Shown: positions 25,949 through 35,048, counted from the first letter of the stretch. The stretch: DNA of 64,000 nucleotides from JAQBQQ01 sp964633955 (GCA_964633955.1 CAZWIA010000002.1:1-64000); one strand, 5' to 3'. Notes: generated from the letters alone by a model not told the origin. Numbers and translations: made by a program.

Positions 25949-27046
25949 ATGCCCCAGGACTACTACGCCACCCTCGGCCTCTCACGCGGCGCCTCCGCGG
26001 AGGAGATCAAGGCGGCGTACCGCAAGCTCTCCAAGGAACTCCACCCGGACAAGCACAAGGGGGACAAGGCGGCGGAGGAGAAGTTCAAGGCGGTGAACGA
26101 GGCGTACGAGGTGCTCAGCAATCCGCAGAAGAAGCAGATGTACGACCAGTTTGGCACGGCCGATGCGGGATCGGGAGGTGCGGGGTTCGGCGGCTTTGGC
26201 GGCCAGGGTTTCTCCGGGTTCGATTTCTCCGGCTTCACCGGCGGGAACGCGTCGGACTTCGCGGATATCTTTGAGAGCTTCTTTAGTGGCTCGGCCGGCT
26301 CGCCACGGGCTCCGCGCAATCAGCGAGGACGGGACTTGGAAGTGGGCATCACGATCGACTTCCCAGCGAGCGTCACCGGCCTGGAGCGCACGGTGCAGGT
26401 GCGGCGGCTCACGCCGTGCAAGACCTGCGGCGGCGATGGCGCGGAACCCGGATCCAAGGTCATCGCCTGCCCGGAGTGCGGCGGCACGGGGCAAGTCACG
26501 CGCACGGCCCAGAGCCTCTTTGGCGTCATCCAGCAGCGCACGGTGTGTCCGCGCTGCCGGGGATCCGGCCGCGTGCCGGAGCAGGCGTGCCGCACGTGCG
26601 GCGGCGAGGGGCGGGTGACCGAGACCGCCGTGATCCCCGTACAGGTGCCGGCGGGCATTGCGGACGGACAGACGCTACGGCTGCGCGGTGAAGGGGAAGC
26701 GGGAGCGCGCGAAGCGCCCAGCGGCGATCTCTACGTGCACGTCACGGTCCGACCGGACCCGCGCTTTGAGCGGGACGGCGATGACATCCGTTCGCACGCG
26801 GAGGTCTCCGTGATCGATGCGATCCTGGGAACGGACACGGAGATCGAGACGGTCCACGGGAAGGCGACCGTGAAGGTGCCGGAAGGCACGCAGCCCGGCA
26901 CCGTGCTGCGGCTCAAGGGCAAGGGCATGCCGGTCCTGAACGCCTCCCGCCACGGCGACCACTACGTGGAGATCCGCGTGAAGATCCCCGCGCGCCTCAG
27001 CCGGGCGGAGCGCAAGCTCTTGGAAGAGTGGCGGAAGCTGCAGTGA
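25949..27046 (+). CDS. dnaJ: Chaperone protein DnaJ
   Basis: Hsp40 co-chaperone stimulating DnaK, 365 aa. J domain DYYATLGLSRGASAEEIKAAYRKL...HPDKHKGD with the HPD motif at about 33-35, then a Gly/Phe-rich linker (GFGGFGGQGFSGFDFSGF), four zinc CxxCxGxG motifs (CKTCGGDG, CPECGGTG, CPRCRGSG, CRTCGGEG, about 153-220) and two C-terminal substrate-binding domains. dnaK and grpE are not adjacent. TATACT lies 8 nt before the ATG, so transcription probably starts at or next to the start codon. Confidence 0.98.
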   Translation: MPQDYYATLGLSRGASAEEIKAAYRKLSKELHPDKHKGDKAAEEKFKAVNEAYEVLSNPQKKQMYDQFGTADAGSGGAGFGGFGGQGFSGFDFSGFTGGNASDFADIFESFFSGSAGSPRAPRNQRGRDLEVGITIDFPASVTGLERTVQVRRLTPCKTCGGDGAEPGSKVIACPECGGTGQVTRTAQSLFGVIQQRTVCPRCRGSGRVPEQACRTCGGEGRVTETAVIPVQVPAGIADGQTLRLRGEGEAGAREAPSGDLYVHVTVRPDPRFERDGDDIRSHAEVSVIDAILGTDTEIETVHGKATVKVPEGTQPGTVLRLKGKGMPVLNASRHGDHYVEIRVKIPARLSRAERKLLEEWRKLQ

Positions 27047-27114
27047 CGCCTCACGCCCGCAAAACCCCGGGTTTCCAGTGGCACTTTTCCGCGGATGGAC
27101 TTAGAGTTCCCGTC

Positions 27115-27279
27115 ATGTTCAAGAAGCTCCTACGCAGGAAGAAGGCCCCCCAGGCTGAGACGCTCAAGCAGAAGCTGGAGCGGATCACGCGTGGAAAGAG
27201 CACATACGTGCTACCTGAAAAGCTGAAGGACCTCGACCCAAGCTATAAGATCATGTTGCAGGAGCTTTCCAGGCGGTGA
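27115..27279 (+). CDS. Small basic protein before a Doc-like gene (possible antitoxin)
   Basis: 54 aa: MFKKLLRRKKAPQAETLKQ...KSTYVLPEKLKDLDPSYKIMLQELSRR. Not recognised. It ends by overlapping the GTG start of the next ORF (stop 27277-27279, start 27276), the layout of toxin-antitoxin pairs. An antitoxin role is inferred from position alone; no DNA-binding motif is seen. Confidence 0.5.
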   Translation: MFKKLLRRKKAPQAETLKQKLERITRGKSTYVLPEKLKDLDPSYKIMLQELSRR

Positions 27280-27779
27280 TGCTTTACGTGACGCTCGAAC
27301 TATGCCGGAAGGAAGTCTTCCCATTCATCCATCAGGAACTCACTGATGCTGAATCGGCTGCTGATTACGAATACGAGTCGGAAGACATGGCTGAACTCGA
27401 AAAAGTGCTCATCTTTGTACGGCACGATGCGTATTATCCGACGTTCGCAGACAAAGCGGCATACCTCATCTGCAGCATCGCTGGATCACAATACTTTTCG
27501 AACGGCAACAAGCGGTTGAGTGTCACAGCACTGCTCAAGTTCCTCGTTCTCAATCGGATTCCAATCCGGAATATTGATACACCTGGTTTCCGGGAGATCC
27601 TCACGAACGTATTCCCGATGAGTCACTGAGAGGAAAACCCGCGCATCACCGACCCGCACTCGCAGTTCCTCTACAACCTCGCCATTGTCATCGGCGACCG
27701 GACGCAGTGGGATACGAACGATTTCTCTGAGATCAAGCAGCGCGTGGCGGTGATGTTTGGCGAGCTCTACAGCCGATAA
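27276..27779 (+). pseudogene. Doc/Fic-like gene interrupted by an in-frame TGA
   Basis: The first 117 codons (27276-27629) read MMLYVTLELCRKEVFPFIH ... SQYFSNGNKRLSVTALLKFL, matching the Doc/Fic fold around its HPFxDGNKR motif. The catalytic His is replaced by Gln and the Asp by Asn (QYFSNGNKR), so AMP- or phosphotransfer is unlikely. After TGA at 27627 the same frame continues for 49 codons (NPRITDPHSQFLYNLAIVIGDRTQ...VAVMFGELYSR) to TAA at 27777. This looks like a nonsense-broken gene, or a truncated product with a coding relic. TGA is an ordinary stop in the rest of the window. Confidence 0.6.
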
Positions 27780-27853
27780 AGCGCATGCAACGGTTATGTT
27801 CGACGATGCGTATATTGTGTGATGCACTTCCGTTTGCACAACCAACCGCGTGA

Positions 27854-28408
27854 TCACACATCCAAATTCCCAAAGTCATCCCCCGCCATCACGGGACTGA
27901 GCTCCTCGCTCACTTCCTCCGCGCCTGCGGCACCATTCTTGGACTGCTTGAGGCGGAGTACGATCTGCCGGTAGTCCCCCTCGCCCACGCTCTCCGTGGT
28001 GAGGTCCTGCAACTGCGGGTGGCGCGTGACGTAGTTGTGCACGATGCGGCGGAAGTACGGATTCATGGGCGGCAGCGCAATGCGGTTGCCGGTGCGCCTC
28101 ACAAAGTCCGCCTTCTGCTCCGCGATCTTGCAGACCTTCTCCTCCTGCGCCCGGCGGTAGCCGTCCACGTCCAGCACCAGGAACGGCGCCTTACTGAGCC
28201 CCTCCTGCGTGCGGATGATGGCCTTGGCCAAGTTCTGGATGGCGCCGAGCGTCTCCCCGTGCCAGCCGATGATGCGGCTGGGCTCCGGGCTCACAAGCTC
28301 CACGCGCGTCATGCCGTCCTCCTCCGGCAGCACGCGGATCTGGGTGACCTTCAGGTCCAGGAGCGTGAGAAGCTCGCTCAGGACGGATTTGATGCGTTCG
28401 GCGGTCAT
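27854..28408 (-). CDS. jag: R3H/KH RNA-binding protein Jag (KhpB/EloR)
   Basis: RNA-binding protein tied in other bacteria to control of cell elongation and division, 184 aa from MTAERIKSVLSELLTLL. It has a KH-II domain with RIIGWHGETLGAIQNLAKAI (about 49-68; GxxG loop is GWHG) and a C-terminal R3H domain (NPYFRRIVHNYVTRHPQLQDLTTESVGEGDYRQIVL, with the R-x4-H signature). Unusually it is not next to rnpA-yidC (which are at 44948). The 40 codons before the chosen start come from the palindromic element at 28471-28541. Confidence 0.93.
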   Translation of the reverse strand: MTAERIKSVLSELLTLLDLKVTQIRVLPEEDGMTRVELVSPEPSRIIGWHGETLGAIQNLAKAIIRTQEGLSKAPFLVLDVDGYRRAQEEKVCKIAEQKADFVRRTGNRIALPPMNPYFRRIVHNYVTRHPQLQDLTTESVGEGDYRQIVLRLKQSKNGAAGAEEVSEELSPVMAGDDFGNLDV

Positions 28409-28470
28409 GGCGGAGGGGAGGATAGCGCGAATCGATCCCCGTACAAATCGGATCTCTTCATCAACTGGAG

Positions 28471-28541
28471 TTATGAAGTATGAATTAAGAATCATGAGCC
28501 GTTTTTCTCTGCATAATTCGTCATTCATGATTCACGATTCT
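28471..28541. repeat. Palindromic element, AATTCATGATTC type
   Basis: TTATGAAGTATGAATTAAGA (28471 on) and CATAATTCGTCATTCATGAT (28512 on) are inverted arms with a roughly 12-nt T-rich loop, between jag and the HU gene. Confidence 0.78.
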
Positions 28542-28594
28542 CACAAAGAAAGCCCCTCTTCCGAGGAGCCCTCTTTTGGTTCTACCGCGACCAA

Positions 28595-28870
28595 TTAGCG
28601 GACCGCGTCCTTGAGCGTCTTGCCGGCCTTGAAGGTGGGAACCTTCATGGCGGGGATGGAGATCTTCTGGCTGGGATTCCGGGGATTCACACCGGTGCGG
28701 GCGCGGCGGGAGGAGAGGCGGAAGGTGCCAAAGCCGGTGATGGTCACAGGCTGGCCCTTCTTCAAGTTCTTCACCACGATGTTGATGATCGCCTGGAGAG
28801 CGTCCGCGGCGGCGCGCTTGGTGATCCCGGAGGCATCCGCGATAGCTGCAATCAAGTCCTGCTTGGACAT
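28595..28870 (-). CDS. hup: DNA-binding protein HU
   Basis: Nucleoid protein bending DNA as a dimer, 91 aa: MSKQDLIAAIADASGITKRAAADALQ ... ITGFGTFRLSSRRARTGVNPRNPSQKISIPAMKVPTFKAGKTLKDAV. The beta-arm with the proline (GVNPRNP) that intercalates into DNA is present. The start is fixed by family length; the longer open frame (to 29080) is leader. A palindromic element follows the gene. Confidence 0.97.
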   Translation of the reverse strand: MSKQDLIAAIADASGITKRAAADALQAIINIVVKNLKKGQPVTITGFGTFRLSSRRARTGVNPRNPSQKISIPAMKVPTFKAGKTLKDAVR

Positions 28871-29236
28871 AGGAAGGGTGGAAAGGAAGTAAGACGGAGC
28901 CAAGTCTACGCGGCCAGGAAGCCGGCGCAAGCGCGGGTGGTCTGATTTTCGGCTTGCACAAGGGATATTTCTATGGAAATGGCCTCCACAAGCCATGGAA
29001 CTTGAATACAAAGAATAGTTTACAACTGCATGAAACTCTTCACATTCTGTAATTCGATCGATATGCATCATCACAGTCAATGCCGCTCGGGCGGGCGTTC
29101 AGCGCGGTCGCGGAACGGAAGAACAGGCTTCCCTTAGGGCAAAAAGGCGGACCCCGCACGGCGATCGCGGTTGACGGATCCGTCATGGCTTCCGTAGTCT
29201 CGCCTCTCGCGCACGCATGTGATTCCTCCTCCCCGT
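28871..29236. other. Divergent promoter region between HU and topA
   Basis: No gene is supported. On the plus strand TTGACG (29172-29177) and TAGTCT about 18 nt on could be the topA promoter. The AT-rich stretch 28960-29060 probably holds the HU promoter. No repeat arms are seen. Confidence 0.5.
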
Positions 29237-31621
29237 ATGAGCAAGCACCTGGTCATTGTGGAGAGCCCCGCCAAAGCCCGCACCATCAAGAAGTTCCTGG
29301 GCAAGGATTACGCGGTGGAAGCCAGCATGGGCCACGTGCGGGACCTGCCGTCCTCCACGCTGGCCGTGGATACGGAGAAGACGTTCCAGCCGGAGTACGA
29401 AGTGCCCAAGGAGAAGGAGGCCGTGGTGAAGCGGCTGCGTGAGGCGCTCAAGGAGACGGGGGACCTCTGGATCGCGACCGATGAGGACCGGGAGGGGGAG
29501 GCGATCGGCTGGCACCTGACACAGGTCCTGAAGGTGCAGGAGCCGGAGCGTGTGAAGCGCATCGTGTTCCATGAGATCACTGAGCGCGCCATCAAGGAGG
29601 CCGTATCCCGCCCCCGCACGATCGATATGAAGCTGGTGGACGCGCAGCAGGCGCGGCGCGTGCTCGATCGGTTGGTCGGCTACACGCTCTCTCCATTTCT
29701 CTGGAAGAAGGTGTACCGCGGACTCAGCGCCGGACGCGTGCAGTCGGTCGCCGTGCGGATCATCGTGGACCGCGAGCGAGAGATCCAGGCATTTGTGCCG
29801 GTGGAGTACTGGACGATCAGCGCCCTGCTGGAGACGGGAGAGAAACGGCAGTTCACCGCGCAGCTGCAGAAGGAGAAGGGAGACAAGGTACAGCTCAGCT
29901 CCCAAGCCGATGCCGACCGCGTGCTGGCCGCGCTCCAGGGCGCCGCGTTCACGGTCGAATCCATGGAGGAGAAGGACCTCAAGCGCACCCCGCCGCCGCC
30001 GTTCACCACGTCCACGCTCCAGCAGGAGGCGGCGCGCAAACTGGGCTTCTCCGTGAAGCAGACCATGGTGATCGCGCAGCAGCTGTATGAAGGCATCAAC
30101 CTGGGCAAGGGCCAGGGGCACACCGGTCTCATCACCTACATGCGCACGGACTCCGTGAACCTGAGCAATCAGGCGCTGGAGGATATCAACGCCACCATCC
30201 AGCAGCAGTACGGCCGGGAGTACCTGCTCTCCGAACCGCGTAAGTACAAGACGCGGTCCAAGGGCGCGCAGGAAGCGCATGAGGCCATCCGGCCGACCGA
30301 ACTGGGACGCTCGCCGCAGTCGCTCGCCTCCGTGCTGGACCACCAGCAGCTCAAGCTCTACACGCTCATCTGGAACCGCACCATGGCTACCCAGATGGCG
30401 GCCGCGGAGCTCAAGCGCGTGGGCGTGGACATCCGCGCCAAGGAGTTCACCTTCCGCGCCACCGGACAGACAGTGACGTTTGATGGTTTCCTCCGCGTCT
30501 ACCAGGAGGGCCGGGATGAGGGGGAGAAGAAGGAGGACGAACTGGATGACGGCGAGTCTGTGCTGCCGCCGCTCCGGGAGGGCGAAGAGCTGGCGCTCCA
30601 GGAGCTCAAGCCCGAGCAGCACTTCACCAAGCCGCCGCCCCGCTACACGGAAGCAAGTCTGGTGAAGACGCTGGAGGAGCAGGGCATCGGCCGGCCCAGC
30701 ACCTACGCCCCCACCATCTCCACCATCATCCAGCGCGGGTATGTAAAGAAGGAAGGATCCCAACTCATCCCGCAGGATATCGCCTTCATGGTGACCGATC
30801 TCCTCACGGAGCACTTCCCGAACATCGTGGACCTCCAGTTCACCGCCACCATGGAGCAGTCCCTGGATGACATTGCGGAGGGAGAGGCGACCGGGCAGAA
30901 GTTCCTGCGATCGTTCTACGATCCGTTCCAGCAGCTGGTGCAGGAGAAGAGCCAGGAGATCTCCAAGAAGGACGTGATGAAGGAGCGCGTGCTGGGCATG
31001 GATCCGGAAACGGGCCTGGAGGTCATTGTGCGGATTGGCCGCTTTGGACCGTACGTGCAGCTGGGACGGATGGAGGAACCGCCAGCGGAGGAGAAGGTGA
31101 AGCGCAAGAAGGGCGAGAAGGCGCCTAAGAAGGCTCAGCGCAAAACCAAGCCCAAGAGCGCGTCCGTCCCCCGCCATCTCTCCATGGACGACGTGACGCT
31201 GGAGCAGGCGCTGGACCTGCTGCAGTTCCCAAAGACCCTCGGCATTGAGGAGAACGAGCCGGTGACGCTCGCGTTCGGTCGCTTTGGCCCGTACCTGAGC
31301 TGGGGGGAGAAGAAGGCGGCGCTGCCCAAGGATACGGATCCCCTGAAGGTGGATCTGACGGAAGCGCTCTTCATCATCCGCGATTCCGAGGAGCGCAAGA
31401 AGAAAGCCGCAGAACCCCTCCGCACGCTGGGCAGTTCACCGGTGACGGGCAAGCCGGTACACGTGAAGGACGGCCGGTTTGGCCCCTACGTCACGGACGG
31501 GGAGACCAACTGCTCGCTGGGGAAGAAGCGGGACCCGCAGACCATCACGCTGGAAGTGGCGATCGACCTGCTGGCCAAGAAGAAGGAGAGAGGGCCGAGC
31601 AAGTGGCGGCGGAGGGGGTGA
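29237..31621 (+). CDS. topA: DNA topoisomerase I
   Basis: Relaxes negative supercoils by type IA strand passage, 794 aa. TOPRIM domain: KHLVIVESPAKARTIKKFLG with DEDREGEAIGWHL (about 78-90). The active-site tyrosine is in TGLITYMRTDSVNLS (Tyr about 302). RPSTYAPTISTIIQRGYV is conserved. The C-terminus has three RFGPY repeats (GRFGPYVQLG, GRFGPYLSWG, GRFGPYVTDG), the topoisomerase C-terminal repeat type, and no Cys4 zinc ribbons. A Lys-rich linker separates core and repeats. The start MSKHLVIV fits the family. Confidence 0.98.
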   Translation: MSKHLVIVESPAKARTIKKFLGKDYAVEASMGHVRDLPSSTLAVDTEKTFQPEYEVPKEKEAVVKRLREALKETGDLWIATDEDREGEAIGWHLTQVLKVQEPERVKRIVFHEITERAIKEAVSRPRTIDMKLVDAQQARRVLDRLVGYTLSPFLWKKVYRGLSAGRVQSVAVRIIVDREREIQAFVPVEYWTISALLETGEKRQFTAQLQKEKGDKVQLSSQADADRVLAALQGAAFTVESMEEKDLKRTPPPPFTTSTLQQEAARKLGFSVKQTMVIAQQLYEGINLGKGQGHTGLITYMRTDSVNLSNQALEDINATIQQQYGREYLLSEPRKYKTRSKGAQEAHEAIRPTELGRSPQSLASVLDHQQLKLYTLIWNRTMATQMAAAELKRVGVDIRAKEFTFRATGQTVTFDGFLRVYQEGRDEGEKKEDELDDGESVLPPLREGEELALQELKPEQHFTKPPPRYTEASLVKTLEEQGIGRPSTYAPTISTIIQRGYVKKEGSQLIPQDIAFMVTDLLTEHFPNIVDLQFTATMEQSLDDIAEGEATGQKFLRSFYDPFQQLVQEKSQEISKKDVMKERVLGMDPETGLEVIVRIGRFGPYVQLGRMEEPPAEEKVKRKKGEKAPKKAQRKTKPKSASVPRHLSMDDVTLEQALDLLQFPKTLGIEENEPVTLAFGRFGPYLSWGEKKAALPKDTDPLKVDLTEALFIIRDSEERKKKAAEPLRTLGSSPVTGKPVHVKDGRFGPYVTDGETNCSLGKKRDPQTITLEVAIDLLAKKKERGPSKWRRRG

Positions 31622-31708
31622 GACGTAGCAGAAGATTGATAAAACTTTCGGCAAAGTTCATCCCTGCGACGTGCTATCGGCAGAAAACGGTAGTGTGAAT
31701 TTCATAGA

Positions 31709-31784
31709 TGGCAGGCGCGGCAGGGCTCGAACCTGCGACCCTCAGTTTTGGAGACTGATGCTCTACCAGCTGAGCTACGCGCCT
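31709..31784 (-). tRNA. trnW: tRNA-Trp (CCA)
   Basis: On the minus strand AGGCGCG...CGCGCCT form the acceptor stem, with D-arm GCTCAGCTGGTAGAGC, anticodon loop CTCCAAA (anticodon CCA), T-arm GGTTCGAGCC, and an encoded GCCA 3' end. A degenerate copy of the 5' part lies 60 bp upstream. Confidence 0.96.
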
Positions 31785-31829
31785 TGAAGAGTGTGGTGAA
31801 CCGGAGGATGGCAAGGAGTGTCATGCGAA

Positions 31830-31866
31830 GCCCTGATGCCGCTGAAGGGCTGAGCTACGTGCCTAA
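31830..31866 (-). repeat. Partial tRNA-Trp 5' copy joined to a CCTGAGC..GAAGGGC repeat
   Basis: GGCTGAGCTACGTGCCT repeats the first 16-17 nt of the tRNA-Trp gene with one mismatch. It is joined to GCGAAGCCCTGATGCCGCTGAA, the same unit as at 17216 and beside tRNA-Asp. Confidence 0.72.
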
Positions 31867-31965
31867 GATGATCGAATTGTAGGCGAAGGGCCTGCTGTAG
31901 GGGAAGAAAAACGGCTTTCAGGCTAAAGCCTAGCCCAAAACGCCGTTTTCTGCTATACTTCCACG

Positions 31966-32460
31966 ATGCCCGTGAAGCCGAAGAAGAAACCGGCCGTGAA
32001 GAAGAAGCCCACTGCCAAGCGGAAGGCCTCCGCGCGAACCGCCAAGAGCGCCGTGAAGGCGGCGCCCCAACCCAGGGCGACCGGACCCAAGAAGCGCATC
32101 CTGATCATCGATGACGACCCGGCGCTCTCCCGCGTGATGGCGCTGAAGTTCCAGAATGCCGGGCTGGACGTGGAAGTGTGCCACAACGGCCGCCAGGCGA
32201 TCGAGGTGATGCGGGAGCGGAAGTTCGACACGATCCTGGTGGACCTGATCATGCCGGAGAAGACGGGGTTTGACGTGCTGCAGGAACGGCCCAAGACCGT
32301 GAACGCCAAGACGCCCATCTACGTGATGAGCGACATGCGGACGCCGGAGACCATGGACCAGACACGGAGCCTGGGCGCCACCAACTACTTCATCAAGATG
32401 CAGATGCCGCTCAATGATGTCATCCGCATCCTGCTGGGACAGGACGCGGGTGAGGCCTAG
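31966..32460 (+). CDS. Response regulator receiver-domain protein
   Basis: 164 aa: a Lys/Ala/Pro-rich N-terminal tail of about 42 residues (PVKPKKKPAVKKK...), then a CheY-like receiver domain RILIIDDDPALSRVMALKF (acidic pocket DDD, about 49-51). The phospho-acceptor Asp is in TILVDLIMPEKTGFDVL (about 90), Ser in IYVMSDMRT and the conserved Lys in YFIKMQ. No output domain and no kinase nearby, so it likely acts through protein contacts. TATACT six nt before the ATG suggests a leaderless mRNA. Its stop overlaps the convergent small ORF. Confidence 0.92.
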   Translation: MPVKPKKKPAVKKKPTAKRKASARTAKSAVKAAPQPRATGPKKRILIIDDDPALSRVMALKFQNAGLDVEVCHNGRQAIEVMRERKFDTILVDLIMPEKTGFDVLQERPKTVNAKTPIYVMSDMRTPETMDQTRSLGATNYFIKMQMPLNDVIRILLGQDAGEA

Positions 32461-32648
32461 CCCGCGATCAGCCGCGCGCGCTCTGGCATGTCCCCCCGGT
32501 AGGACACGGCATGCCGCGCCATCCACAGCCGCCCGCCGGCCGGCCGCAGGGCGGATCCCACATCCAGGTACGCCTGGAGGAAATTGGGCTCGTCAAAGGG
32601 GGGATCCTGGAACTGCGTGCCGGAAAAGCAGACAACGATGTTCTTCAT
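32457..32648 (-). CDS. Short ORF, possibly a truncated gene (63 aa)
   Basis: MKNIVVCFSGTQFQDPPFDEPNFLQAYLDVGSALR... reads like the N-terminus of an ordinary cytoplasmic protein (short beta strand, then a helix) but stops after 63 codons, overlapping the response-regulator stop by 4 bp. No family can be named. It could be a small gene or the remnant of a longer one. Confidence 0.4.
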   Translation of the reverse strand: MKNIVVCFSGTQFQDPPFDEPNFLQAYLDVGSALRPAGGRLWMARHAVSYRGDMPERARLIAG

Positions 32649-32805
32649 GGAGGGGAAAACCGGATTCGATCGAATATAGACGATCCGTTCGCAATTTTTG
32701 ACGTTCCGACACTGCCGAGCTTACAGGATCGATTCATTGACATACGCTAAAACGATAGTGCCTTACCCTCCTATGGAGACGCGGAATATGGTACAATGGC
32801 AGGAA

Positions 32806-33906
32806 ATGCACATCGAAATCCGCATGCCCCGTCCGATCGTCTCTCTCCTGGCCGTGAGCGCGGTTGCGGGCGGCCTGGCCTGGATGCAGTGGCAGGATAA
32901 CGCGCCGGCGGAATCCGCGGACTACCGGGCGCAGCTGGTTCAAGCGCGCGCGAGCGCGCCGGTGGCAACGGCGCAACCCGCCGTGCCGCCTCCCTACGCG
33001 GCGTACCCCATGGTCATGCCGTTCCCCATGCCTTACCCCGTGGCCATGGGCCAGGCAAATCCGGCGGCGCAACCCTCCGGCTGGCCGTTCCCCCCGGCCG
33101 CCGCGACGGCAGCCGTGGTACACACGGATCCATCCGCGCCCGCAGACACCGTCACCCGCACCGTGCAGGCGGAGTCCGCGCGGGCCGCAACTGAGCTCTC
33201 CATGCGGGAGCGGATTGTGGAGCAGGAGATCCTGGCCCGCCGGCAGGAGCTGCTCACGGAGCAAGTGAAGCTCCTGGAAACGGAGATGCAGGCTCGCGGC
33301 ACGCTGACGCCGGAGGAACGTGAAGCGTTCCTGGGAAGCGTACGAGCGCTCACGTCGCTCCTGGCAGACCGCTTGGGATCAGAGAAGCTCCTCAAGGAAT
33401 CCCTGGCCCAGATGTGGCAGGCGGAAGCGGAGGCACAGCGCATCACGCAGGACGACCGGGGACCGGCTGCCTCCGCGCTCCGCCTGCGCTGGCCGGTGGA
33501 TCCGCTGTCCGGCATCTCCGCCTACTTCCGGGATCCGTCCTACTTCAAGCGCTTCAAGTTCCAGCATGACGCGGTGGATATCCCCGTTCTGCAGGGCAGC
33601 CCCGTGCGCGCGGCAACAGACGGCATCGTGGTGAAAGTGCGGGACAACGGCTACGGCTACAACTCCATCACGCTCCAGCACGCCGGCGGCGTCTCAACGC
33701 TCTACGGCCACGTGACCCGCTTCCTGGTTTCTGAGGGGGACGCGGTGAAGGCCGGCCAGCCGATCGCGCTCTCAGGCGGCCGCCCCGGCACGCTTGGCGC
33801 CGGACTCATGACCACCGGCCCGCACGTGCACTTCTCCGTCTTCAAGCGCGGCCAGGCGGTGGACCCGCTGCCGTTCCTGCCGCCCGTGAGCCAGTACGTG
33901 AAGTAG
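32806..33906 (+). CDS. M23-family metallopeptidase (LytM-type)
   Basis: Murein hydrolase-type protein, 366 aa. N-terminal signal/anchor segment RPIVSLLAVSAVAGGLAWMQ, then an Ala/Pro-rich linker, a coiled-coil stretch (about 120-215; VEQEILARRQELLTEQVKLLE) and a C-terminal LytM domain: FQHDAVDIPV (zinc His and Asp, about 248), LQHAGGVSTLYGHVTRF, GPHVHFSVF (HxH, about 345). TACAAT lies 8 nt before the chosen ATG (leaderless). A palindromic element joins its stop to the convergent dgt gene. Confidence 0.93.
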   Translation: MHIEIRMPRPIVSLLAVSAVAGGLAWMQWQDNAPAESADYRAQLVQARASAPVATAQPAVPPPYAAYPMVMPFPMPYPVAMGQANPAAQPSGWPFPPAAATAAVVHTDPSAPADTVTRTVQAESARAATELSMRERIVEQEILARRQELLTEQVKLLETEMQARGTLTPEEREAFLGSVRALTSLLADRLGSEKLLKESLAQMWQAEAEAQRITQDDRGPAASALRLRWPVDPLSGISAYFRDPSYFKRFKFQHDAVDIPVLQGSPVRAATDGIVVKVRDNGYGYNSITLQHAGGVSTLYGHVTRFLVSEGDAVKAGQPIALSGGRPGTLGAGLMTTGPHVHFSVFKRGQAVDPLPFLPPVSQYVK

Positions 33907-33910
33907 CGGG

Positions 33911-33966
33911 CAGCGGTGAGCGATGAGCGATAGTGGTCAGTGGTTAGTGATTAGTGATTAGTAGCG
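33911..33966. repeat. Palindromic-element arm, AGTGGTCAGTG type, between convergent stops
   Basis: GAGCGATAGTGGTCAGTGGT and following TTAGTGATTAG units begin 5-10 nt after the M23 stop and supply the TAA stop of the dNTPase gene. Confidence 0.75.
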
Positions 33967-35048
33967 AGCATCGCATACTGCGCCTTGGCCTCGTCGTCGG
34001 TCATGCCGGCCACGTAGTCCTTCACCGCTTCCGGGAGCGTGCTGCCCGTGCGCTGCTGGATCTCCAGAACCTGAGCGGGCGGATCAGCAAGGTAATCTGA
34101 GCAGAGCGCGTGGATCATCGTGCGGACGGGCTCCATGGTTTCCACGATCTTCGGATGGTTGTAGAGGTTCCGCAGGAGGAACTGGTAGTACTCCTGCATC
34201 ACCGCCTTCATGGCAGGTGAATACGCCACCAGCTCCTCCGGCTGACGATGGTAGATGTCATCGATGCTCTCCGGGTTGGCCGCTTGAATCCGCTCACTCG
34301 TAGTCCGCATCATGTCTGCCAGCAGGACGCCGTTGATTCCGTGTCGCACTACTGTGCGATGGACGCCGATCCGTACGCGCGCCGCACGCCCGAGTTCCAG
34401 CTCCTGTATCTGTTCCAACGTGATGAGCCCGGAACGCAAACCGTCCTCCGTATCGTGCGCCAAGTAGGCAATACGATCGCAGATGTCCACCAGCTGTGCC
34501 TCCAGCGTCCGAGCGTGTCTCAGTTGGCGGTGTTTGAGGAGTCCTTCCAGCACCTCGCCATTCAGGTTGAGTCCCGCCTTGCTTCCTTCCGTGCGGGGTT
34601 CCAGCCGGGAGACGATCCAGTGGCTCTGTGAGTTGTGATCGAATTTCAAGCCATGCCCCTGCATCCACTCATTCAGCGCCGCCTCGCCCACATGGCCGAA
34701 CGGCGGGTGGCCCAGGTCATGCGCCATGGCGATGGCCATTGCCAGATTCCGGTTCAACCTCAATCTCTCCGATCCAGCACTCGAATAGGCCATGCTCGTG
34801 ACTTCCACCGTGTGTGTCAGGCGCGTGCGGTACTGGTCCCGTGTCCCCGCTATGAACACCTGGGTCTTACGGCCCAACTGCCGGTACGCATCGGAAAATA
34901 CTACCCGTTCCCAGTCATGCTCAAAAGGAGGACGATCGTCATCCGGTGCCACGTACTCTTCTTCTTTCCGCCCGAGCGTCCCGGCAGCAGGTACCGCGTA
35001 GGGCGCCAGCTGCGCTTGTTCCCGTTCCAGGCGAGAGGCCAGATCCAC
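33951..35048 (-). CDS. dgt: Deoxyguanosinetriphosphate triphosphohydrolase-like protein
   Basis: HD-domain dNTP triphosphohydrolase, 365 aa with a GTG start. Visible are YRTRLTHTVEVTSMA (first HD-domain His), IAMAHDLGHPPFGHVGE (HD pair, about 107-123), LEAQLVDICDRIAYLAHDTEDGL (third Asp), and GKTQVF-type QLGRKTQVFIAG near the N-terminus. The type-2 dGTPase-like layout fits. TACAAT lies 9 nt upstream of the GTG, so the mRNA is probably leaderless. The last codons and stop (NH-TAA) are supplied by a palindromic-element arm. Confidence 0.94.
   Translation of the reverse strand: MDLASRLEREQAQLAPYAVPAAGTLGRKEEEYVAPDDDRPPFEHDWERVVFSDAYRQLGRKTQVFIAGTRDQYRTRLTHTVEVTSMAYSSAGSERLRLNRNLAMAIAMAHDLGHPPFGHVGEAALNEWMQGHGLKFDHNSQSHWIVSRLEPRTEGSKAGLNLNGEVLEGLLKHRQLRHARTLEAQLVDICDRIAYLAHDTEDGLRSGLITLEQIQELELGRAARVRIGVHRTVVRHGINGVLLADMMRTTSERIQAANPESIDDIYHRQPEELVAYSPAMKAVMQEYYQFLLRNLYNHPKIVETMEPVRTMIHALCSDYLADPPAQVLEIQQRTGSTLPEAVKDYVAGMTDDEAKAQYAMLATNH

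Noticed and set aside
27627..27629. UGA as a sense codon (glycine), as in Gracilibacteria
   Set aside because: TGA ends many intact genes here (rpoB, serS, comM, recJ), so the in-frame TGA in the Doc-like gene is a simple nonsense codon.
29183..31177. 664-aa ORF opposite topA
   Set aside because: Antisense shadow with low-complexity Leu/Arg/His composition.
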